Source: an uncultured Bacteroidota bacterium
GTDB lineage: Bacteria; Bacteroidota; Bacteroidia; Flavobacteriales; Flavobacteriaceae
DNA: 43,858 nucleotides
Direction: 5' to 3'
NCBI GenBank assembly: GCA_902520835.1
Contig: CABYPD010000011.1
Location: 1 to 43,858, forward strand
The position numbers and the translations under genes were made by a program. The notes beneath the pieces are model-generated. The model saw only the letters and a list, made by a program, of their open reading frames with translations, searched no databases and was not told where the DNA came from. Shown here piece after piece: positions 31,239 through 40,615 of this stretch. Numbering within the stretch: the stretch's first letter is position 1; each line of letters starts with the position of its first letter.

Positions 31239-32366
31239 CTAGATTTTCTTAGTAAATGTTGCTCTTCTTTTATGCAGAGTACTTTCATAGTTTTTCCAAA
31301 ATGCTTGAATAGCTTTGTTTTCAACAAGCTCTGGATTAGTTTCAACTTCAAGAATTCCTCTATTGTTAAATGTTTGCTGTAATTCATTAAAAATAACAGC
31401 TGTAACACCTTTGCTTTGATACTTAGGATCAACACCAATCAAGTACAGTGAAACTCTATTATTAAAATGTTGAGCTTTAAAAAGATGAAAATAGCCCATT
31501 AACCCAATTTTACCATTTATTTTTTTTAATGCTCTGGAAAATGAAGGCATGGTAATTAAAAAAGCGATTAAATTATCATTCTCATCTAAACAGCATTTAA
31601 TAAAATCTGGATGAATGTATTTGATAAATTTCTCTTTGTAAAAATCAATTTGATATTGCTTTATTGTTACATATGTCTGAAGATTAGAATAGGTTACATT
31701 TAATAGCTCAAACATTTTATCTACATAAGGTATAATCTGCTTTGTTGATTTAAAATTTACAACCTTAAGATTATACCTTTGCTGAATTATTTTTGAAAAT
31801 TTCTTAACTTTTTCAGGAGCATCTTCAGCAGAAAAAATTTTGATTTTGTACTCAACCCATTCTGCTAATTGTTTAAGACCTAATTTAATAAGATGTTCCT
31901 TCTGATAAGGATAATGATACCATGTAATCATAGTGTTTAACTCATCATAACCATAAGTCAATAATCCCGCTTTATCCATATTTGAAAAACCAACTGGGCC
32001 TTCAATAAATTCTAATTTTCTTTCTTTACCAAATTCTAATACTTTTTCAATTAACTTCCTGCTCACATCTAGATCATCAATCGTATCATACCACCCAAAC
32101 CTTAATTTATTTTTTTTCTGATCTTTTATTTCTACCCAATTAACAATAGCTGCAATTCTTCCAACAATATTTTCTTTTTCATCAAAAGCAAGATAAAACT
32201 CTGCTTCTGCATTTTTAAATACTGGATTTTTACTAGTATCCATTGCCTCAATTTCCTCTTTAATTATAGGTGGAACCCAATATTCACAGTCTTTATATAG
32301 TTTAAATGGAAACATTACAAAGTCTTTAATTTGTTTTTGGGTTTTAACAGTAATAATCTTAATCAT
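31239..32366 (-). CDS. GNAT-like acyltransferase family protein
   Basis: A 375-residue cytoplasmic protein. It opens MIKIITVKTQKQIKDFVMFPFKLYKD, then has AEAEFYLAFDEKENIVGRIAAIVN, a beta-strand and turn typical of GNAT folds, and a second such half (CCLDENDNLIAFLITMPSFSRAL) with LIGVDPKYQSKGVTAVIFNEL, the acetyl-CoA loop with Q/R-x-x-G. Homologues in Bacteroidetes are usually annotated as hypothetical. Its substrate is unknown. It starts by a one-base overlap (TAATG) with the outer-membrane gene and ends two bases before mnmE, so all three may be cotranscribed. Confidence 0.72.
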   Translation of the reverse strand: MIKIITVKTQKQIKDFVMFPFKLYKDCEYWVPPIIKEEIEAMDTSKNPVFKNAEAEFYLAFDEKENIVGRIAAIVNWVEIKDQKKNKLRFGWYDTIDDLDVSRKLIEKVLEFGKERKLEFIEGPVGFSNMDKAGLLTYGYDELNTMITWYHYPYQKEHLIKLGLKQLAEWVEYKIKIFSAEDAPEKVKKFSKIIQQRYNLKVVNFKSTKQIIPYVDKMFELLNVTYSNLQTYVTIKQYQIDFYKEKFIKYIHPDFIKCCLDENDNLIAFLITMPSFSRALKKINGKIGLMGYFHLFKAQHFNNRVSLYLIGVDPKYQSKGVTAVIFNELQQTFNNRGILEVETNPELVENKAIQAFWKNYESTLHKRRATFTKKI

Positions 32367-33457
32367 TAGAATATTAAAAATTTCTTTTTATTAGGCTTAC
32401 TAGATTTTTTTAATTGTTTTTTTTCTTGCCTAGATTGTTTTTTATTTTGTTTTCCAACATTTTTAGAATCTTTTCTATTGCTTTTTTCTGTTTTCTTTTC
32501 TTGTTTCTTCTTATCTCTAAACTCTTTTAATTTCTTTCTATCAATTGGGAGTTTATCCCTATGCCAATCAAATCGTTTTGAAAAACCTAAGTCAATATAA
32601 CTTTTTGAAGGCGTATCTTTAAAGCTACCCCCAAAATTTAAATCTACTTGTAAATTTTTTGAGATTAGATTAGCTATTCCAAATTTAAAAAAGTTGTCTG
32701 AATATATATCGTTTTCTATAATTTGATATTCTGCAAAAATGCTCCATTTTGGATTACTCAAATTATGAATTAAAGTGAAAATGTAATTTAACTTTCCATA
32801 ATCTGATCCTATATTTTCTAATGATAAATTATTGACAATAACCCATTTTCCTAAAAAATGATTTTGAGTTGCAATACCAAAAAAAGGAGATAAAGTTTTC
32901 TGATCTTCATATCCAAAACTTTCTTTTTTTAAGTTAAAATATGGATCATCATATTGAATGTTATCACTAAATATATAATCAGTCCCTATAAAAACTGAAA
33001 TAGCAGGAATTAAATCAATCCATCTAATTTTTTTATTTGAATTCCAGCTATATAAATCTTGGCTATACCATTTTTTATTTTTGAAAGGGTCAAAGATTAA
33101 ATACTTTAAACCCAAGGAATGTTCTGCTAAAAATTTTTGAGTTTTACTGGAATAAGTTTTATAATTATCAATAATATCACTATAATTATAACTGCCCTTT
33201 AAAAATATTTCTAGATTTTCTAAGTACAGTCCATACCTAACATTATAAGACGAACTTAACCCATTAATTTTTGAATTATTTAAGTTTGAATGAGTTAGAG
33301 AATAGTTTTTTAATCCAACTTCGAATTGCAAAACATCTCTTCCAACAGAGAATGCACCATGTGAGGTGCCCGGTCTATTTGAATTAATCGTTTCTGTATA
33401 TTGTGAAAATAAACATGTTGAACAAAATAAGATGATTACAAATAATTTATTTTTCAT
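32366..33457 (-). CDS. Outer-membrane transporter-like beta-barrel with Lys-rich tail
   Basis: A 363-residue protein with signal ending CLFSQ (near residue 19). It has the pattern of the phenol-degradation-type transporter family (PF13557): TINSNRPGTSHGAFSVGRDVLQFEVGL, then alternating amphipathic strands and YIDLGFSKRFDWH at the end of the barrel. It is likely an outer-membrane channel. After about residue 300 the chain becomes a 60-residue Lys/Arg/Gln-rich tail (KKQEKKTEKSNRKDSKN and similar), unusual for a barrel. The start codon gap to the divergent DUF4834 gene is about 65 bases. Confidence 0.78.
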   Translation of the reverse strand: MKNKLFVIILFCSTCLFSQYTETINSNRPGTSHGAFSVGRDVLQFEVGLKNYSLTHSNLNNSKINGLSSSYNVRYGLYLENLEIFLKGSYNYSDIIDNYKTYSSKTQKFLAEHSLGLKYLIFDPFKNKKWYSQDLYSWNSNKKIRWIDLIPAISVFIGTDYIFSDNIQYDDPYFNLKKESFGYEDQKTLSPFFGIATQNHFLGKWVIVNNLSLENIGSDYGKLNYIFTLIHNLSNPKWSIFAEYQIIENDIYSDNFFKFGIANLISKNLQVDLNFGGSFKDTPSKSYIDLGFSKRFDWHRDKLPIDRKKLKEFRDKKKQEKKTEKSNRKDSKNVGKQNKKQSRQEKKQLKKSSKPNKKKFLIF

Positions 33458-33498
33458 TTAAAATATAATTGAATTTAAAACCATTATTTGATTAATTG

Positions 33499-33506
33499 TA
33501 TTTTTG
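33499..33506 (+). promoter_or_regulatory. Candidate -7 box for the YfhO/glycan operon
   Basis: TATTTTTG matches the TAnnTTTG consensus. It ends 15 bases before the ATG at 33522. This supports that ATG over the TTG at 33504, which overlaps the box. No clear -33 element at the right spacing. Confidence 0.42.
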
Positions 33507-33521
33507 ACATTATTAATTATA

Positions 33522-33734
33522 ATGATTTTTATATACTTTTTATTATTTTTTATTGTTTTTAGCTATCTACTTAAACGTCTTGCTCCATATTTGTTAAGAT
33601 ACATAATCAAAAAAAACTTCGAAAAATTTACCAAAATGGGAGGACAAAACAATCCGTTTCATAAAGCTCCTAAAAAAGAAGAGAAAAAAAAGGAACAGGT
33701 AGGAGAATACATAGATTATGAAGAAATTGATTAA
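33522..33734 (+). CDS. DUF4834 family small membrane protein
   Basis: I use the ATG at 33522 (70 residues); a TTG six codons upstream lies inside a promoter-like box. The protein has one membrane helix (MIFIYFLLFFIVFSYLL) and a basic, then acidic, tail: LLRYIIKKNFEKFTKMGGQNNPFHKAPKKEEKKKEQVGEYIDYEEID, the DUF4834 signature. Function unknown. Its last 17 bases overlap the YfhO gene; in Flavobacteria these two genes are usually adjacent. It heads the surface-glycan operon. Confidence 0.85.
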   Translation: MIFIYFLLFFIVFSYLLKRLAPYLLRYIIKKNFEKFTKMGGQNNPFHKAPKKEEKKKEQVGEYIDYEEID

Positions 33735-36138
33735 TTTTTTTTTCACGCGTAATTCTATTTATCACATAGCAATAACCGCTTTTTTTGCAGTTATCTCTTT
33801 GGCATATTTCAATCCATTACTTTCAGGAAAGGCTCTTTTTCAGTCTGACATAGTTCAGTTTTCAGGAATGGCAAAACAGATTGTTGATCATAGAGAATCT
33901 TTCAATGAAGAGCCTTACTGGCTAGACAATGCATTTATAGGAATGCCTACATTCCAAGTTGCAGTTAAATATCCTTTTGACATACTTGATAAAATTGATA
34001 AAACCCTAAGGTTTCTTCCAAGGCCTGCTGATTATTTATTTATCTATTTATTATCCTTTTACATTCTTTTAATTTCGCTTAAAGTAGAAAAAAAGTTTGC
34101 TGTTATCGGTGCTTTTGCTTTTGCTTTTTCGACATATCTTATTATAATATTAGGTGTTGGACATAATACCAAAGCGCTTGCAATTGGGTATGCTCCTATA
34201 GCCATAGCCGGAGTATATAATTTATTTGAAAAAAAATACTTGATTGGATTCATTTTAGCAACTCTTGGGTTTGGGTTACAGATCAATGCAAATCATTATC
34301 AAATGACTTACTACTTTGTGATGTTATCTGGTCTTTTAGCATTAATTCATTTATTTAACGAAATAAAAAATAAGAATATTGACTATAAAAAATATACTGG
34401 TTTTATTGGAGCAATAGTTCTTGCAATTTCACTAAATTCAACTTCAATCCTTGCAACTAAAGAATATACAGATTTTAGCACTAGAGGTAATTCTGAGCTT
34501 ACAATTAATCCTGACGGATCTAAAAAACAAAACACAGGTGGTTTAACTCGTGAATATATTACAGAATATAGCTATGGAATAACTGAGAGTTTAAACCTAA
34601 TTATTCCCAGATTCACTGGTGGTGGTAGTGGAGATCTAATTGATAAAGATTCTAATTTTTTCAAAAGTCTAAGAAATTACGATTCCGAAAGTGCTAAAAT
34701 AATTTATGAAAATGCTAGACTTTATTGGGGAGATCAACCAATAGTTGAAGCTCCAGCATACATAGGTGTGACAGTATTTTTCTTATTTGTTATTGGTTTA
34801 TTTTTCCTTGGTCGAATAAATTTAATTTGGGTGTTAAGCGCATTTGCATTCACTTTGTTTTTGTCGTGGGGAAAAAACTTTTCTTTTTTAACAGATATAT
34901 TTATAGACTATTTTCCACTCTACAATAAATTCAGAGCAGTATCATCTATACAAGTATTAATTGAATTTTTGGTTCCATTTATTGCTATTCTTGGTCTATA
35001 TAAGTTTTATAAAAAAGGAAGTGAAAAAATAATTACACTTAAGAAATTATTAATAGTTGTATCAGCTTTTGTTTCAGTATTTGGTGTTTTATATTTTTTT
35101 GGCGAAAGTTTATTTGATTTTAAATCCAACTTTGAGCCATTTGATCAATATCCAGAAATACTTAAAATGATTATAGATGAAAGAATTATAGTTTATAAGT
35201 CAGATATTTTAAGAAGTTCTGTTTTTGTAATCCTATGTTTTGGAGTATTATATGCTAGTATTAATAAAAAAATAAAAGAAAATTATAGTTTATTGATTCT
35301 GTTTTTAATCATAGCCTCTGACTTATGGTCTATTGATAAAAAATATGTAAATAAAGATGATTTTGTTGCTAAATCTTCTATCTCTAATCCTTTTAAAGCA
35401 AATATTTTCGATCTTGAAATAAAAAATGACAAAAGTGATTTTAGAGTTTTTGAACCATACAGAGGTTTAACTAACGGTCGTACATCATATTTCCACAAAT
35501 CAATCTCTGGATATAATGCGGCTAGACCACAAAAAATGCAAGACTTATTTGATTTTTATTTATTTAACAGAAATTACAAAGTTCTTGATATGCTTAATGT
35601 GAAGTATATTATCGATGTAAATCAAAACAATGAACTTGAGCTAAAAACTAATGAAAATATTTTAGGTTCTGCATGGTTTGTTGATGAGGTAGTTTCTGTT
35701 GAAAGCTTTGATAAAGAAATATTACAACTAAATAACATAGACTTTGAAAAAACTGCGATATCTCAAAATATAAGTGATAAATCTTATAAAAAAGACCCAC
35801 AAAACTCAATTGTTCTAAAGGAAAAACGAGCAAATAAATTGATTTATGATGTGGATGCAATCTCAGACCAGTTTGCTGTTTTTTCTGAGGCTTATTACAA
35901 TAAAGGTTGGAATGTTATGATCGTTAATAGTGATGATAAATTCATTGATTCAAAACCTTTAAGTCATCAAAGAGTTAATTATTTGCTAAGAGGGATGGAA
36001 GTTCCTGCAGGAAAATATGAATTACATTTTTGGTTTGATCCTCCTGTTATATTAACTGGATCTATTATCTCTATTTTTTCAATTTTGATTTTATTACTTT
36101 CAATAGGGTTTTATATTAAAAAGAGTGTTAATGTATAA
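33718..36138 (+). CDS. YfhO family membrane protein (glycan transfer)
   Basis: An 806-residue protein with about 13 membrane helices in the first two thirds and a soluble C-terminal domain (from about residue 560), plus a final helix. Family features: FNPLLSGKALFQSDIVQFSGMAKQ, ALAIGYAPIAIAGVYNL and LGFGLQINANHYQMTYYF. YfhO proteins are GT-C-like enzymes thought to transfer sugars from lipid carriers to teichoic-type or surface glycans; in Flavobacteria they lie in surface-polysaccharide clusters. It overlaps DUF4834 upstream and the methyltransferase gene downstream. Confidence 0.9.
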   Translation: MKKLINFFFTRNSIYHIAITAFFAVISLAYFNPLLSGKALFQSDIVQFSGMAKQIVDHRESFNEEPYWLDNAFIGMPTFQVAVKYPFDILDKIDKTLRFLPRPADYLFIYLLSFYILLISLKVEKKFAVIGAFAFAFSTYLIIILGVGHNTKALAIGYAPIAIAGVYNLFEKKYLIGFILATLGFGLQINANHYQMTYYFVMLSGLLALIHLFNEIKNKNIDYKKYTGFIGAIVLAISLNSTSILATKEYTDFSTRGNSELTINPDGSKKQNTGGLTREYITEYSYGITESLNLIIPRFTGGGSGDLIDKDSNFFKSLRNYDSESAKIIYENARLYWGDQPIVEAPAYIGVTVFFLFVIGLFFLGRINLIWVLSAFAFTLFLSWGKNFSFLTDIFIDYFPLYNKFRAVSSIQVLIEFLVPFIAILGLYKFYKKGSEKIITLKKLLIVVSAFVSVFGVLYFFGESLFDFKSNFEPFDQYPEILKMIIDERIIVYKSDILRSSVFVILCFGVLYASINKKIKENYSLLILFLIIASDLWSIDKKYVNKDDFVAKSSISNPFKANIFDLEIKNDKSDFRVFEPYRGLTNGRTSYFHKSISGYNAARPQKMQDLFDFYLFNRNYKVLDMLNVKYIIDVNQNNELELKTNENILGSAWFVDEVVSVESFDKEILQLNNIDFEKTAISQNISDKSYKKDPQNSIVLKEKRANKLIYDVDAISDQFAVFSEAYYNKGWNVMIVNSDDKFIDSKPLSHQRVNYLLRGMEVPAGKYELHFWFDPPVILTGSIISIFSILILLLSIGFYIKKSVNV

Positions 36139-36691
36139 TAAAATTCCAAAATACCGATACAAAAAAACTCTAACAATGCTTAAAGGTATTTTACCCATAG
36201 GGGGAGTAATTTATGACCTTGGTGTTAGAAATCCATTTACAGAAATAATGGAAAAAGAAGGTTATAAGGTCATTAATAGTGAAGGTCAGGATTTTGATTT
36301 TGAATATAACATTGAAATACCAAAAGAGGTTGATCTAATTACTGGATTTGAAATACTAGAACATTTAGTTTCTCCATTCCCTCTTTTAAAAAATTTGAAT
36401 TGTAAAAGACTTTTTGTGACAGTTCCATTAAACCTATGGTTTTCTAGTGCTTATAAAAACAAGAATGACGAAAGGGATCGTCATTACCATGAATTTGAGC
36501 CATGGCAATTTGACTGGCTATTGGAAAAATCTGGTTGGGAAGTAAAGAAAAAAGAGTACTGGAAAAACCCTAGTTTTAAATTAGGAATTAGACCATTACT
36601 TAGAAATTTTACAAATAGATATTATGCTGTATATGCTGAAAAGTCTCTTGAAAACTATACTAATTATTATAAGGGCATTTTAAATCTTTAA
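36131..36691 (+). CDS. Class I SAM-dependent methyltransferase (short form)
   Basis: A 186-residue protein; the ATG at 36131 is preferred over the GTG two codons earlier. A Rossmann-like opening GGVIYDLGVRNPFTEIMEKEGYKVIN replaces the usual GxGxG with DLGVRNP. The DLITGFEILEHL segment is the conserved motif II-III region (EVLEH). After that come HYHEFEPWQFDWLLEKSGW, typical of methyltransferase-11-type enzymes. It probably methylates a sugar or lipid-linked intermediate of the surface glycan. It overlaps the YfhO stop codon by 8 bases and is followed by GT4 genes. Confidence 0.75.
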   Translation: MYNKIPKYRYKKTLTMLKGILPIGGVIYDLGVRNPFTEIMEKEGYKVINSEGQDFDFEYNIEIPKEVDLITGFEILEHLVSPFPLLKNLNCKRLFVTVPLNLWFSSAYKNKNDERDRHYHEFEPWQFDWLLEKSGWEVKKKEYWKNPSFKLGIRPLLRNFTNRYYAVYAEKSLENYTNYYKGILNL

Positions 36692-36700
36692 TTTTTTGTT

Positions 36701-37879
36701 ATGAAAATTGGAATGATTCTAGACGCTATTTATCCAAGTGATGCAAGGGTCACAAATGAGTGTGAAGAAATTATTAAAAATGGTCATGAAGTTTATTTGT
36801 TCTGTTTATCATATCAAAAAAAATATATTAAAAGTGAGATAATAAATAATATAAAAGTTAGAAGATATTACTGTTCATCTTTGACGTATAAACTATCTGC
36901 TCTAGCAAATGATTTTCCTCTATACTCAATTTTAATGAAGGCAAAAATTAAAGATTTTGTTCTTAATAACAAGATTGATAGGATGCATATTCATGATATA
37001 CAAATTGCTAAAGCTGCTGTTGATATTTGTAATAAATATAATCTGAAGTACACTCTTGACTTACATGAAAACAGGCATGAGATAATGAAATCTTACAAAC
37101 ATGTAAATAGTTTTTTTGGAAAGCTTTTAATCAGTATTAAAAGATGGAAAAAAGCTGAGGAGGAATATATCTCAAAAGCAGAAAAAGTAATTGTAGTAAC
37201 CCATCAAGCAAAGAAAGAGATAATAGAAAGATGTAAAATTTCAAATGACGATGTTATCGTTTATCCAAATACAGTTAGAAAAAGCTTCTACCAAAATAAA
37301 AAGTATGATGAAAAGTTAAAGAAAAAGTATGCAAAAAATTATGTTTTATTATACATTGGAAATACTTCCAAAAGAAGAGGTTTAGATACAGTTTTAGATT
37401 CAATGATTGCTGTAGCAAAAGAGGTCCCAGAAATTAAACTATTAATTATTGGAAAGAGTTCTTATGACCATAAAATAAAGTCCAAAATTGATAAGCTAAA
37501 AATTTCAAATTTAGTTGACTTTATTGGATGGCAAAAGGAAGAGGATTTATACAAATATTTGTTAATCTCTGATATTGGACTTTCTCCACTTTACAGAAAC
37601 CAACATCACGATACAACTTATGCTAATAAAATTTTTCAATATATTTCATTTAATATTCCTTTATTATGCAGCGACTCAATAGCTCAAGCAGAGCTTGTTA
37701 ATAAATTTAAATGTGGAAAAATATTTAAAGAAAAAAATGTTGAAGATTTTATTTCAAATTTGCTGTTAATGGTTAAAAACAAGGAGCTTTATTCAAAACT
37801 TCAAAACAACTGTCATGATGCTATTTCTAATTTAAACAACAGTGTAGTATCAAAAGATCTGATAAAAATATATGAGTAA
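36701..37879 (+). CDS. Glycosyltransferase family 4 (GT-B), first
   Basis: A 392-residue GT-B enzyme. The N-domain opens MKIGMILDAIYPSDARVTNECEEIIKNGHEVYLF, and the C-domain (from about residue 210) has LLYIGNTSKRRGLDTVLDSM, LLIIGKSSYD and the nucleotide-sugar site DIGLSPLYRNQHHDTTYANKIFQYIS, which fits the E/D-x7-E-like region of GT4. It transfers a sugar to a growing surface glycan on the cytosolic face. The next gene overlaps its end by 8 bases, so the operon continues. Confidence 0.88.
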   Translation: MKIGMILDAIYPSDARVTNECEEIIKNGHEVYLFCLSYQKKYIKSEIINNIKVRRYYCSSLTYKLSALANDFPLYSILMKAKIKDFVLNNKIDRMHIHDIQIAKAAVDICNKYNLKYTLDLHENRHEIMKSYKHVNSFFGKLLISIKRWKKAEEEYISKAEKVIVVTHQAKKEIIERCKISNDDVIVYPNTVRKSFYQNKKYDEKLKKKYAKNYVLLYIGNTSKRRGLDTVLDSMIAVAKEVPEIKLLIIGKSSYDHKIKSKIDKLKISNLVDFIGWQKEEDLYKYLLISDIGLSPLYRNQHHDTTYANKIFQYISFNIPLLCSDSIAQAELVNKFKCGKIFKEKNVEDFISNLLLMVKNKELYSKLQNNCHDAISNLNNSVVSKDLIKIYE

Positions 37880-39146
37880 AAAAATTGGAATATTAACTTA
37901 CTATTGGCCTCCAGCAGGTGGGTCTGGGGTTCAAAGATGGCTCAGATTTTCAAATGAGCTTACGAAGTTAGGTCACGATATTCATGTTTTTACTTTTAAA
38001 AATCCTAAGTATCCAATTGTGGATAATGAATTATTAAAAAACGTTGATTCTAAATTAAAAGTGAATTTTATTTCAGGATTTGAGTTACCAAATTTTCTAA
38101 ATTTAAGAAGCTCCAAGCCAAGTGAAAGTTATGGGCTAACATCAAGTAGGACTGATATAAGTTTAAATTATATTATCTCAAATTTCATACTGATGATTAG
38201 AGAATTTTTTTTCTTTCCTGATGCAAGAAAATATTTGATATCACCATCTATAAAATATATTTCGAACTATAATAAAAAGAACCCATTAGATTGTTTAATA
38301 ACTTCTGGACCACCGCACTCGTTACACTATGTTGGTGAGAGGTTAAAAAAGAATGATGGAATAAAATGGATTTCAGATTTTCGAGATCCATGGTCTAATT
38401 TTTTCCAAAATAAATTATTAAACAAGCTCAAATCAACACAAAAAAAACATAAACAAAAAGAAATAGAAATTGTTAAATATAGTGATGCTGTATTAACAAC
38501 ATCAGAATCTCTAAAAGCTCAATTTAAAAATATAAATAAAAAAAGCTACTGTATACATAGCGGTTATAATAAATTAATTTCTCCTAAACCACACAATAAA
38601 TTCCGAATTCTATATACAGGATCTTTAAAGTCTATTCAAAATCCAAAAAAGCTATGGACAGTTTTAAAAGACTTAATTGATACAGATAATTCATTTAAGG
38701 AATTAGTTGAAATAGTTTTGATCGGTAATATTGACTTTGAAATATTACAAACAAAAGAATTTAAAAATCTTGAAAATCGAAAGATTATTTCTTACATGTC
38801 CCAAAAAGATTTGAATGAAGAAATTTGTATTTCTGAAGTTTTGATTGTTTGTTCGGTAAATATTAAAGGATGTGATGATATTGTTCCTGGAAAGTTCTTT
38901 CATTACTTATCATCTGGAAAAAAAATTCTCGGAATTTCTAATAAAGGAAGTGATCTTGAAAAAATTATATTAGAAACTAAGTCTGGAATGTCATTTAGCT
39001 ATGACAACTATCATGATTTAAAAAATTATATTTATAAATGCTTTAGTGATTATAAAGATGGTAAAGTGAATAATCAAAAAACAAATAATAAATTTTTGTC
39101 TTCAAATATTGCAATTAAAATTGATGAAATTATATCAAAATTATAA
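37872..39146 (+). CDS. Glycosyltransferase family 4 (GT-B), second
   Basis: A 424-residue GT-B enzyme. The N-terminus has the typical flavobacterial signature GILTYYWPPAGGSGVQRWLRFSNELTKLGHDIHVFT, and a middle SDFRDPWSNFF. The C-domain shows ILYTGSLKSIQNPKKLW and VPGKFFHYLSSGKKILGIS, part of the nucleotide-sugar site. It acts in the same surface-glycan assembly line. It overlaps the previous GT gene by 8 bases and the flippase gene by one base (TAATG), so translation is coupled. Confidence 0.9.
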   Translation: MSKKIGILTYYWPPAGGSGVQRWLRFSNELTKLGHDIHVFTFKNPKYPIVDNELLKNVDSKLKVNFISGFELPNFLNLRSSKPSESYGLTSSRTDISLNYIISNFILMIREFFFFPDARKYLISPSIKYISNYNKKNPLDCLITSGPPHSLHYVGERLKKNDGIKWISDFRDPWSNFFQNKLLNKLKSTQKKHKQKEIEIVKYSDAVLTTSESLKAQFKNINKKSYCIHSGYNKLISPKPHNKFRILYTGSLKSIQNPKKLWTVLKDLIDTDNSFKELVEIVLIGNIDFEILQTKEFKNLENRKIISYMSQKDLNEEICISEVLIVCSVNIKGCDDIVPGKFFHYLSSGKKILGISNKGSDLEKIILETKSGMSFSYDNYHDLKNYIYKCFSDYKDGKVNNQKTNNKFLSSNIAIKIDEIISKL

Positions 39147-40615
39147 TGGGTATTGTTTTTAATCAGTCATATAAGAATATTATAATTATAGCTTTTGCAT
39201 TACTTATTGGAGGGATTAATACGCTATATTTTTATCCTGTTTTTTTAAAGGAACAATATTATGGCTTAGTTGTTTTTTTATTAGCTACCTCAAACCTTCT
39301 TCAACCTTTGATTTCTTTTGGAAGTCAACATACCATTATAAAATATTTTAGTTCTTTTAATACTAAAAAGGAAAAAGACATCTTTATGTCTTCTATCATT
39401 TTTCTGCCACTAATTACTATAATTCCAATTACTTTTTTGGTTGTTGAGTTTCATGATATAATTGCGTCGTTCTTATCAATTGAGAATCCTATAATTGAAA
39501 ACTATGTTTGGGTAATCTTTCTTGTTGCCTTTGCTACGTCGTATTTTGAAGTATTTTATTCATGGGCTAGGGTTCAACTAAAATCAGTTTTTGGAAATTT
39601 TTTAAAAGAAATATTTCCAAGATTAGCAGTTTTAACTTTACTCGCTCTAGTTTATCTAAATCAAATAACAAAAGAAAATTTTATATGGTGGCTTACCGGT
39701 CTTTATTATTTAAGACTTATAATCATGATTTTTTACTCTTTCAGTTTGTATTTACCAAAATTCACTTTTTCTATTCCTAAAAACACTAAAAGTATTTTAA
39801 TCTATTCATTGTACATTCTCTTAGCTGGATCTGCTGCAAGCATTTTAATTGATATAGATAAATTTATGATTCCTCAGAAACAAGCAATAAGTCAAACTGC
39901 ATTTTATGCGGTAGCTGTATTCATAGCAACTGTTGTTGAAATTCCTGGGCGTGCTATGTTTCAAATAATTAACCCTTTAGTAGCTAAAGCTCTTAATGAA
40001 AATAATTTTAATGAATTAAGAAAATTATACTCATCTAGTTCAATTAATTTACTCATTGTTGCGGGGTTAATTTTTTTATTAATTAATTCTAGTATTTCAC
40101 CTTTTTACGATTTAATGAGTGAGAAGGATTACGCAAATGGTATTTGGGTTGTTCTAATGATCTCTATAAGTAAATTAATTTTAATGTCTTTTGGCTGTGG
40201 CCCTGCAATTTTAGCAACTTCAAAATTCTACAAAATCACACTGCCTTTTTCTATTCTTATGGCTTTTTCAGTTTATTATTTAAATGATATTTTGATTGAT
40301 ATATATGGTATTAATGGCGCCGCCCTTTCAACACTTATAGTTGTACTCTTTTTTACAGGTTTAAAAATTATTTTTATAAAATATAAATTAAAAATTAGTC
40401 CTTACTCTATCAATAGTTTAAAGGTAATTTTAGTAATTATGGTAATGTTTTTTGCTTTTCAAAATTTCAAAATAACTGACAACAGTATATTGTCTATAAT
40501 TATTCATTCGATTTTAATTTCAATAATTTATACTACAGTAATTTATTTCATGAATGTTTCAAAACCAATTAATAAATTGATTAAAAATATTTTACACGGA
40601 AAGCTTAGGCTTTAA
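39146..40615 (+). CDS. Polysaccharide flippase-like (Wzx/MATE) membrane protein
   Basis: A 489-residue protein with about 12-14 membrane helices. The N-terminal half contains LIGGINTLYFYPVFLKEQYYGL and QPLISFGSQHTIIKYFSSF; the middle has DIDKFMIPQKQAISQTAFYAVAVFIATVVEIPGRAMFQIINPLVAKAL. These are features of oligosaccharide flippases in the MOP superfamily. It would move the lipid-linked product of the upstream transferases across the inner membrane. Its end overlaps that of the convergent uvrA by 24 bases. Confidence 0.87.
   Translation: MGIVFNQSYKNIIIIAFALLIGGINTLYFYPVFLKEQYYGLVVFLLATSNLLQPLISFGSQHTIIKYFSSFNTKKEKDIFMSSIIFLPLITIIPITFLVVEFHDIIASFLSIENPIIENYVWVIFLVAFATSYFEVFYSWARVQLKSVFGNFLKEIFPRLAVLTLLALVYLNQITKENFIWWLTGLYYLRLIIMIFYSFSLYLPKFTFSIPKNTKSILIYSLYILLAGSAASILIDIDKFMIPQKQAISQTAFYAVAVFIATVVEIPGRAMFQIINPLVAKALNENNFNELRKLYSSSSINLLIVAGLIFLLINSSISPFYDLMSEKDYANGIWVVLMISISKLILMSFGCGPAILATSKFYKITLPFSILMAFSVYYLNDILIDIYGINGAALSTLIVVLFFTGLKIIFIKYKLKISPYSINSLKVILVIMVMFFAFQNFKITDNSILSIIIHSILISIIYTTVIYFMNVSKPINKLIKNILHGKLRL

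Noticed and set aside
31223-31438. 71-codon minus-strand ORF overlapping the GNAT-like gene
   Set aside because: Lies in another frame of a clear gene and has no features of its own.
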